Shown piece after piece: positions 57,016 to 64,000 of a DNA stretch of 64,000 nucleotides; the first letter of the stretch is position 1, and every line of letters begins with the position of its first letter. The position numbers and the translations under genes are program-made. Source of the DNA: Azorinus chamasolen (Eukaryota; Mollusca; Bivalvia; Cardiida; Solecurtidae); NCBI GenBank assembly GCA_963576725.1, contig OY755243.1:36059846-36123845 (forward strand), in the 5' to 3' direction. Below the pieces are notes generated by a model, which saw only the letters and a program-made list of their open reading frames with translations, did not search any database and was not told where the DNA came from.

Positions 57016-58400
57016 GAGGTTTTTGTCACAAAAACGGATGTCTCCCCTCTAATAAAAACAATATGTAAAGGGAAATCACTAAAAATGTTATGGACCTGAT
57101 GAATGATACTTCCCCTCATTATGCGCTTTCCAAACAAAATGATAACAGCTAATAACTCCAAAAATATTGATACCAGAGTTATGGCCCTTGTGCATGACAC
57201 TTACTTTCATCATGCCCTTTCCATAAATAAAACGCCATTCCAATAGCATCAGTCGAACAGGAGTTATTGATCGGCCAAAAATGTAACAAAGGGCAATAAC
57301 TCCAAAAGTATTGAAGCAAGAGTTATGGCCCTTGTTCATGACACTTTCTCTCATCATGCTCTCTCCATGCAAGAAGTTTCAATACGATGGCAAGAGCCAT
57401 GTAGGAGTTATCGTCCGGACAACAAAGCTTTAAACAAATGTACAAGAGGCAATAACTCTAAATTTATTGAAGCCCAAGTTAAGGATCTTATGCATGACAC
57501 TTTCTCTTATTATGATCTTTCCATGTATGAAGTTTCACTCCAATGGCATGTGCCATATAGATGTTATCGTCCTGACAAAAAAATGTGATTTTTTTTACAA
57601 GGGGCAATAACTCCAATATTAGTGAAGCCAGAGTTATGGACCTTGTGCATGACACTTCCTCTTGTCATGATCTTTCCATATATGAAGTTTCAATCCAATT
57701 GCATGAGCCATACAGGAGTTATTGTCTGGACAAAAAAGTGTGATTTTTTTTACAAGGGGCAATAACTCCTATATTAGTGAAGCCAGAGTTATGGACCTTG
57801 TGCATGACACTTCCTCTCATTATGCTCTTTCCATATATGAAGTTTCAATCCAATGGCATGAGACATATAGGAGTTATCGTCCGGACAAAAAAGTGTGATT
57901 TTTTTACAAGGGGCAATAACTCCTATATTAGATAAGCCAGAGTTATGGACCTTGTGCATGACACTTCCTCTCATTATGCTCTTTTCATATATGAAGTTTC
58001 AATCAACTGGCATCAGGCATATTGAAGTTATCGTCCGGACAAAAAGTGTGACGGACAGACGGACAGACGGATGCACTAACAAATGGGTAGTTGTGTGACT
58101 TTTTCCTTTGATCATTTCTTGTGGGACTAGTCCCACAAGTAAAACGTATTTTTGGCTCTAACTTTGGAATAGAATGATCTGGAAGCTAACCCTAACCCTA
58201 TGTCCCACAACTGGCCAGGTTAATGTCACAAGAAATGGCCAGGTTAATGTCACAAGAGATGGCCAGGTTAATGATTTTACTTAGAAAAAGTCACACAACT
58301 ACCCATTGGTGAGTGCAGACAGACAGACAGACGGACAGACAGACAGACAACTCTCACGAAAACAATATGTCTCCCCCATATAAATATGGGGGGAGACATA
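57016..58400 (+). mobile_element. Tandem-core element, TGTCTCCC family
   Basis: TTTTTGTCACAAAAACGG (hairpin) then ATGTCTCCC at the left; ATATGGGGGGAGACATAA at the right. Five or six units of about 120-140 bp with AGAGTTATGGACCTTGTGCA and GGGGCAATAACTCC. The unit is shared with the outer element at 6.8-10.4 kb although the ends differ. TAACTAGAG occurs on both sides. Confidence 0.75.
58085..58304. mobile_element. GGGTAGTTGTGTGAC MITE, second copy
   Basis: Same ends and same 22-bp inner palindrome (58118-58139) as the 52.1-kb copy, with one fewer CCCTAA unit. The flanks (CACTAACAAAT and TTGGTGAGTG) are also the same in both places. Confidence 0.75.
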
Positions 58401-58667
58401 ACTAGAGAAAAGGAAATTTTTAGAATTTTGTAGTTTGAAACTATTGTGATAAATAGAGCATTTGCTCCTATGCTCTATTTATCACAATGGTTTCAACAGG
58501 TGAGTTTTGCAGAGGCATCAATATGAGGGTATGGGTTAGATTATCATTGTTCAATTTTCTTCCCTTTGGTTCTAAAAATATTATCACAATATTAAACAGT
58601 TTAGATCCTGATAAGATACAAAGTTATATTGAGCATTTGAGCTGGATCCAAATTGTTTACAAAAGTG

Positions 58668-58922
58668 TTAACCCTTCGCTTGCTATTCACGTCAATATAC
58701 CTACCTGTAAATAGTGAAGACCCAGATGAGACAGCTCCTGCAGGAGCTGTCTCATCAGGGTCTGCACTATTTACAAGTTGATTGTGCAACCAGTGCACTC
58801 CACAGAGTGATTGCACAGCGAAATACTTGTACACAGTGAAGATATATGTAATTACATGTATACAACAGGACATGGGTAAAGAAGGAGAAATGTATTTTAA
58901 AATTCAGCAAGCGAAGGGTTAA
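58668..58922. mobile_element. C-type palindromic MITE (TTAA), second copy
   Basis: TTAACCCTTCGCTTGCTATT to GCAAGCGAAGGGTTAA. It differs from the 13-kb copy by only a few substitutions and short indels, and its terminal inverted repeat is cleaner (CTTCGCTTGCT/AGCAAGCGAAG). Confidence 0.85.
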
Positions 58923-59517
58923 CAGTTTTACCAATGGTGCCCAAAGACCTAATGTAGCACTCAAAATTGGTATTCTCTTTAAACTATAATTGGCAGGCAT
59001 CTGTTTTTTTGATGTTACAAAATTACTCAATAAATTACATTCAGGAAATGCATAAGACTAATTGGTAAAATTTTACTATTACCACAAATTAAATTCTATA
59101 ATCAACTAAAAGACTATCTACATAATTATATACATACATGTATCGATATTTGACTTTTTAATATATTTTTCCTGGCCAAAAATTCAAGGGAGCAAGATTT
59201 GGTGTGGACACTAGAATGACTAGATCATGGCCTATACAGTCAACTGTGCATTGCCACTAGATTTTCAAGAGCAAAAACATTGATATGTTTATTATCATAA
59301 AACCTTACATTTTAAAACAGAATTTCTTGATGTAATAGTAGTGTTTTAGCATGCTAAGGTGTTTCGTATCTGTAACTTATTAATTGATTTAACAAAATCA
59401 AACTGAGATCTGCCTTTAAAACAAATCAAAAGTAACAACTGATTGGACTTTCTTCTGTTTTCACCAACTGAATTAGATGTCACATCTATCAAATCATTTA
59501 GATTATTCTGTGATATA

Positions 59518-59721
59518 CAGTAAAACCTCTCTATAACGATCACTAAATTATATCAAGTATTTTTTGTTAAAGGCAGGTGGCTGCTTGAAGCAAGATGAAA
59601 GTAAAACAGAACGCTCCTATAGGAGCGTTCTGTTTTACTTTCACCTTGCTTTAAGCAGCCACCTGCCCTAAATACTAACTAATTAACACAATTTAGTGGT
59701 CGTTATAGAGAGGTTTTACTG
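59518..59721. mobile_element. CAGTAAAACC fold-back MITE (TA), intact
   Basis: TA at both sides; 32-bp inverted ends starting CAGTAAAACCTCTCTATAAC with one mismatch. Inside is a second fold-back of about 47-nt arms (GGCAGGTGGCTGCTTGAAGC onward). The cleanest member of its family here. Confidence 0.88.
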
Positions 59722-60015
59722 TACATGTAGTGACCTCTCAACATGTCGGCACATTGAGATCAAATTCACTCAAGTAAGATATATAACCATGTTTTTCTCC
59801 TTTACATAAATTTACTCTTTGTACCATAAGCAGTTGTAATCTGCAAAAATTGTTGCCTGTTGCAATTATCAAAGTTATTTTTTCTTCCATTTCTGCTGAA
59901 AAATATACTTATTGTTATACCTGATGAGATGCTGAATTACTGGGTATCTAATCTGGATCCAAAACGTTAAATAGATTAATGCCAATTGTCCGCTAGCATG
60001 CAAAGAGTGAAGCTG

Positions 60016-60247
60016 TTAACCCTTTGCCCGATATAAACATCTTTTCATACAAGTTTGCAAGCAGAGTAGACCCTGATCATACGACTCCTGTTGGATCAGC
60101 CCTATTTGTTTAAATGGAATTATATAAATGTGATTCTACAGTATCTACCAATGTAAAACAAACCACACAAAAAAGCTGTTTCCATGTACCACCAATCAAT
60201 ATTCATAATGTCATTATTTCTAACATGAAGATTCTTCATGCTAAACT
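60016..60247. mobile_element. A-type MITE, right arm shortened
   Basis: TTAACCCTTTGCCCGATATA and GCAGAGTAGACCCTGATCAT. The right hairpin arm is mostly deleted (TTGGATCAGCCCTATTTG). Confidence 0.55.
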
Positions 60248-60412
60248 ATTCAATTTAAAAGCTGCTGTGTCAGTTGCCTGACAATGAGATCCAGCTTACA
60301 GGAAAAAATATAAAGCAAGCTAAAACCAACCCCAAAACAAACATTGAAAATAAGTGTCAAAACAACTTCAATCCTGATAAGACCAAGACACAGGCCTGTT
60401 ACGAAATAGGCT

Positions 60413-60664
60413 AACCCTTTATCTGGTATAGACACCTTTTCATGGATTTGCAAACAGAGTAGAGCCAGATCAGACAGCTCCTGTAGGAGCTGTCTGATCA
60501 GGGTCTGCTCTGTTTGCTACCAAAAGCATATACGGTAGATCTGATTTTATAATTTCTACCATAGCTAAAAATTGACCTGTTATCATTGGCCATTAAAAAA
60601 TCAATAAATGGATATTCATGAAGTGACAAATGCTTGGATAGATATTCATGGCGTTAAGGGTTAA
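60413..60664. mobile_element. A-type MITE with perfect GACAG arms
   Basis: CCAGATCAGACAGCTCCTGT pairs with its complement through GATCAGGGTCTGCTCTGTTTGC. The right end is ATGGCGTTAAGGGTTAA; the left TTAA has become CTAA. Confidence 0.7.
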
Positions 60665-61110
60665 GATAATAATGATTGTTATCTTCAAGTTTGATTAATG
60701 GAAAAGGAATATCCTGTCATCAAGCCCTTTCAATGATAAGCTATTAAAACCGAATGTTCATTTCACTGTTGCTAACACTTCAGAGTTACCCTGTACAAAA
60801 ACTTGATGCTCTCTCTACGGTGAATTTACAGCCAGGAATATCTGTCATTGTGTTGAATTCACATACAACCTATTTAGTCTATTCAGTAAACTTTGCTGAA
60901 AAGAATTTGAAATGGCAAAGTTCTTGTACAGATCTTGATCAATGGGCCCCTGCAATCTGCAACACACAAGGAACTTTCATGGGCCTGGTACTCAGGTTCT
61001 AAACTTCGCAATTACAACAGAACTTACTTCAGTTACTGAGAAGTTGGCCAAATGGCAAACATCTTGATCTTACAGAACTGTAGATAAGAGATGTTTTTAG
61101 GAAATCAAAG
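60665..61110. other. No gene, no clear repeat
   Basis: An 82-codon open frame lies here but shows no family motif or plausible splice context. I treat the stretch as unannotated intergenic DNA. Confidence 0.4.
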
Positions 61111-61342
61111 TTAGCCCTTTCCTTCTTTTATATTCATGCCTTTGCAAACAGAGTAGACCCAGATCAAATGGCTCCTGTTTGAGCCATCTGATCAGGGTCT
61201 GCTCTGTTTGCTTATTGTGTTATAACAGATCTGACTCTACAGTGTCTACCAATACCAAAACATCCTGTGTACATATATACAATTATAAATATTCATGATG
61301 TAATTATTTCTAACATGAATATTTAAAAGGGAATGACTTAAA
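61111..61342. mobile_element. A-type MITE, both TTAA ends mutated
   Basis: TTAGCCCTTTCCTTCTTT at the left, AAAGGGAATGACTTAA at the right. Arms ACCCAGATCAAATGGCTCC and GAGCCATCTGATCAGGGTC with a TGTTT turn. Confidence 0.6.
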
Positions 61343-61360
61343 AATTCATAGTTCTCCAGT

Positions 61361-61680
61361 TGTGGCTTGGCCTAAAGGTTGAGCTGATAACCCAGGGGTC
61401 CAGAGATTGAATCCCGGCTGGGGCAGCTCGAAATTTCAGAGGCGCTTTTCAGTGTCTCCCACCCACACGAGATTGCCTCCTCTCCACCCAGTGGTTAATA
61501 TGGGTACCTGTGAGGGTCACTAGCCAGTACTGTGGCTACATAATCGTGCCATGTTTTCAGTGCTCAATATTGTATGAGATTGGCTCAACGAACAGGGGAG
61601 TCAATGTACAGTCGGCTGAGTGGTCGTTCAGACTGAAAGTAGACTATAACTAGGAGTAGGTCCTTTTTTTTCTTCTTCCT
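61361..61680 (+). repeat. tRNA-derived SINE candidate
   Basis: A box-A-like TGGCTTGGCCTAAAGG and box-B-like AGATTGAATCC lie 30 nt apart. An unrelated body follows (CACACGAGATTGCCTCCTCT, GTCAATGTACAGTCGGCTGA) and a T-rich end. The plan is SINE-like; no second copy is seen in this window. Confidence 0.45.
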
Positions 61681-62010
61681 GCCACTCATTAGAATTGCTT
61701 CAGACATAGAGTTTGGAAGAGAAATAAGACTCATGAATATTTATTAGCTGAATTTGTTTCCTATAATGAGTATGACACTCCCTAAAGCTCATGTCATATT
61801 ATTATAGTAAACTCGTTTCATAAAAACAATTTGTAATGAACACTCATTTAAGATCCTCTATTATTGGCAGGAGGAGAGTGAACATTTTAAATGCAGGAAG
61901 CAAGTGTACTGATATTTGCAAACAGTGTACACCCAGATCAGAGTCTGCACTGTATATCATTTAATATCCTCTAACAAATTATACCCTTTCATACTGAATG
62001 AACTCTACCT

Positions 62011-62238
62011 TTAACCCTTTCCTCCATAAATATGCCTTTCTGTGCCTCTGTAATAACCACTTCTTGAAACCATTGTGATAAATAGAGCATTTGCTCCATA
62101 GGAGCAAATGCTCTATTTATCACAATGGTTTCAAACTACAAAATTCTAAAATTTTACTTTTCTCTAGTAAATGCTCCTTTTGGGTAGATTCATTCAAAGA
62201 GGTTGGGTCTAAAAATAGCCTATGGAGAAAAGGGTTAA
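62011..62238. mobile_element. B-type palindromic MITE (TTAA), intact
   Basis: TTAACCCTTTCCTCCATAAA to CTATGGAGAAAAGGGTTAA. Arms of about 31 nt pair perfectly around GCTCCATAGGAGC. The copy is in reverse of the 1.8-kb one. Confidence 0.85.
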
Positions 62239-62239
62239 A

Positions 62240-63234
62240 CAGTGATGGACTATTCCACATCGAAAATTCAGCATTAAAAGGGTTCATCTAAATTAGCAAT
62301 TATCCTTCTGCACAAAAATGATGTCTGCTCAAACTTTAATCTGACCACTGCAAGTTTTACTTACCTATTGATTTGTTCCAGCTTATGATAAACTATTCAA
62401 CAAGTGTCAAACAGCTACTGCTAGAGTTGTGATTAGACGCCAAATTACATGGCGTCTTATGGAGATCAAAACTGTTGATAATGATTTTGATGAAAGTTGC
62501 ATTTTCTTTGTACATCTGATGAATTCCGTGTAAAACATATTAACTCTTATCCTGCTGCGAAAAAGTTTGTCCGCTCAATTTCAAGTCTGCTGCACTTTAA
62601 ACATATCCAAATTTTCTCCTTTTTTTTTATTCCACTGGCTCAGTGGCAAACAGTTTGCTATCTGATAAGATGCAGAATTATTTGGCATTTCATCTCAAAC
62701 TGTTTGTAAATGTCAGTTATGTCCATTAAATGGCTGATTAAGTCATGTCCATTAAAAGACTGATTAAGTCATGTCCATTAAAAGATTAAACAAGAAGAAC
62801 ATTTAATAATTCAGGCTCATCTGCCAATTCTGAACTTGAATAGTACTTCTACTAATTACAACCGAACATGTACCGTATTAACCCAAATTACTATAGACAA
62901 TCAGATAGACAAATTTAGGCAAATAGTGCAGACCCAGATCAAATTGCTCCACTCAGAGATCTTTAAGGGTTTACACTAATTGCTATTATATCAGTCTAAT
63001 TCAAAGTTATAAAAATGATGCCAAGTTATTCAGTTTTACAGAACAGCGGAGAGTACAGGTTGGGTGTCCAAATACTTTATGGGAATTAAGGTCACTATAT
63101 TATTTTGTTTTAACAAATCATTAAAACTTTTGAAATGATATGCATTGTTTAACTTTAAGCTAATATTTCAAAAAACAACACCACTTCCATAAACAAGTCT
63201 AAGAGCACTATAAGTAAACAACAGCAGTCGTTTT
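62240..63234. other. No gene; short degenerate repeats
   Basis: Three direct copies of GTCCATTAAA with TGACTGATTAAGTCAT-like spacers at 62,715-62,790. Weak remains of GACCCAGATCAAATTGCTCC at 62,935-62,965. Confidence 0.4.
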
Positions 63235-63480
63235 TTAACCCTTAATGTGACAGAGACGCCTTTTCAAGCCTTTGCAAACAGAGCAGACCTAGATCAGATG
63301 GCTCCTGTAGGAGCCATCTGATCAGGGTCTACTCTGTTTGCTTATGGAATCATATAATTGTGCCTACAGTTTCTGTCATACCTAAAACCTCCTGTGTTCA
63401 CATGCCATTACAAAAATTTAGCTTACATATTATTTAAATTAACAAGGTCGTTATTTATTACATGAATATTCATGATGCTT
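63235..63480. mobile_element. A-type MITE with perfect GATGG arms
   Basis: TTAACCCTTAATGTGACAGA; GATCAGATGGCTCCTGTAGG and its complement; the right side ends at TGAATATTCATGATGC, where the terminal AAAGGGTTAA has been lost. Confidence 0.7.
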
Positions 63481-63549
63481 ATCATGCCGTAACACATAAT
63501 GTCTGCTCAAACTCTGATCTGAAACAATTTCCACTTACTTATGATTTGT

Positions 63550-63749
63550 TTAACCCTTTCCTCCATAGGCTATTTTTAGACCCAACCTCTTTGAATGAAT
63601 CTACCCAAAAGGAGTGTTACTAGAGGAAAGGAAAATTTTATTATTTTGTAATTTGAAACCATTGAGCAAATGCTCTATTTATCACAATGGTTTCAAGAAG
63701 TGGTTATTACTGAGGCGTAGAAAGGCATATTTATGGAGGAAAGGGTTAA
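63550..63749. mobile_element. B-type MITE, left hairpin arm deleted
   Basis: TTAACCCTTTCCTCCATAGG to TTATGGAGGAAAGGGTTAA. The left arm stops at AAACCATT before GAGCAAATGCTC, so the palindrome is lost although both ends are perfect. Confidence 0.75.
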
Positions 63750-64000
63750 GCTTCAGATAAGAAAGAATGACTGAGTGCCAAACAGCTTGGATCTTGATGA
63801 GGTACTCACATACTATTTTCCTCATCTACATCACAGCTGTTTGAAATGGCAGTCAGGTTGCCCATAAAACATAATGCCGAATAATTCATCATTATTTAAT
63901 GTTAAAGTTCATTCAGTATGAAGGGGGGGAAATGCTACATGATTTTCAATGACAAACACTAGGACAGCTCCTGGCCCTTCTGATCTGGTCTACACCATTG

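Larger units (their letters stand above)
56961..58538. mobile_element. B-type MITE split by a tandem-core element
   Basis: TTAAACCATTCCCTCATAGG at the left and GAGGGTATGGGTTAG at the right (TTAA mutated to TTAG). The sequence breaks at GGAGCATTAACTAGAG and resumes AAAAGGAAATTTTTAG. Confidence 0.75.

Noticed and set aside
1803..63749. Palindromes as rho-independent terminators or a CRISPR array
   Set aside because: The repeats are dispersed, flanked by TTAA and in a eukaryotic setting with introns; there is no regular spacer pattern or cas gene.

Overview
This window looks like genomic DNA of a bivalve mollusc. It is AT-rich and packed with dispersed elements of types familiar from clams and mussels: short elements with internal tandem arrays, of the kind called pearl or Helentron-derived elements in bivalves, palindromic MITEs, and mariner. 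I would not name a species. Protein-coding sequence is sparse; nearly everything outside one gene is repeat-derived.

The one convincing gene runs on the minus strand from about 46,943 down past 3,527 and is incomplete at its 3' end, which lies beyond position 1. I can join 14 coding exons with GT-AG boundaries. All intron phases agree, giving 917 codons. The start ATG (46,918-46,920) has a strong Kozak context (ACCATGG). The predicted protein has a basic N-terminal tail and two doublecortin (DCX) domains. Two PLAT domains of the LOXHD1 type follow, then a series of six short repeats that I read as two beta-trefoil domains, and then an acidic/proline-rich linker leading out of the window. It resembles a microtubule-associated DCX/PLAT protein; no exact orthologue can be named from sequence alone.

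The introns (up to about 10 kb) and the 17 kb upstream of the start codon are built from four repeat classes. (1) Elements that start ACAAG plus a short hairpin, then a subterminal motif, a core of roughly 145-185 bp tandem units, the complementary subterminal motif and a TAAAA end. There are at least 19 of these and all lie in the same orientation. (2) piggyBac-like palindromic MITEs flanked by TTAA, the commonest repeat here. (3) TIR elements: one degraded mariner with TA target sites, one 2.34 kb hAT-like element with a perfect 8-bp target duplication, CAGTAAAACC fold-back MITEs and a GGGTAG MITE. (4) Minisatellites and a few retroelement scraps (C-terminal LINE reverse transcriptase, SINE-like pieces, one tRNA-like sequence).

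Layout: 1-3.5 kb repeats and a 22-bp minisatellite; 3.5-14.7 kb exons 14 to 8 (the beta-trefoil region) among MITEs and a triple-nested element; 15-21.6 kb tandem-core elements; 21.9-30.4 kb exons 7 to 3 (the PLAT domains); 32.5-36.4 kb a nest of two tandem-core elements and mariner; 37-40.6 kb arrays and LINE debris; 40.6-40.8 kb exon 2; 43-45.3 kb the hAT-like element; 46.1-46.9 kb exon 1; 47-64 kb upstream sequence with a 42-bp minisatellite and more nested elements, without a recognisable gene.

The most unusual signals are the DCX-PLAT-beta-trefoil domain order; perfect palindromic nuclear-receptor sites (AGGTCAnnnTGACCT), at least 19 copies, built into the repeat unit of three different element families; the uniform orientation and shared modular ends of the tandem-core elements; and palindromic MITE arms whose sequence varies between copies while pairing is kept.
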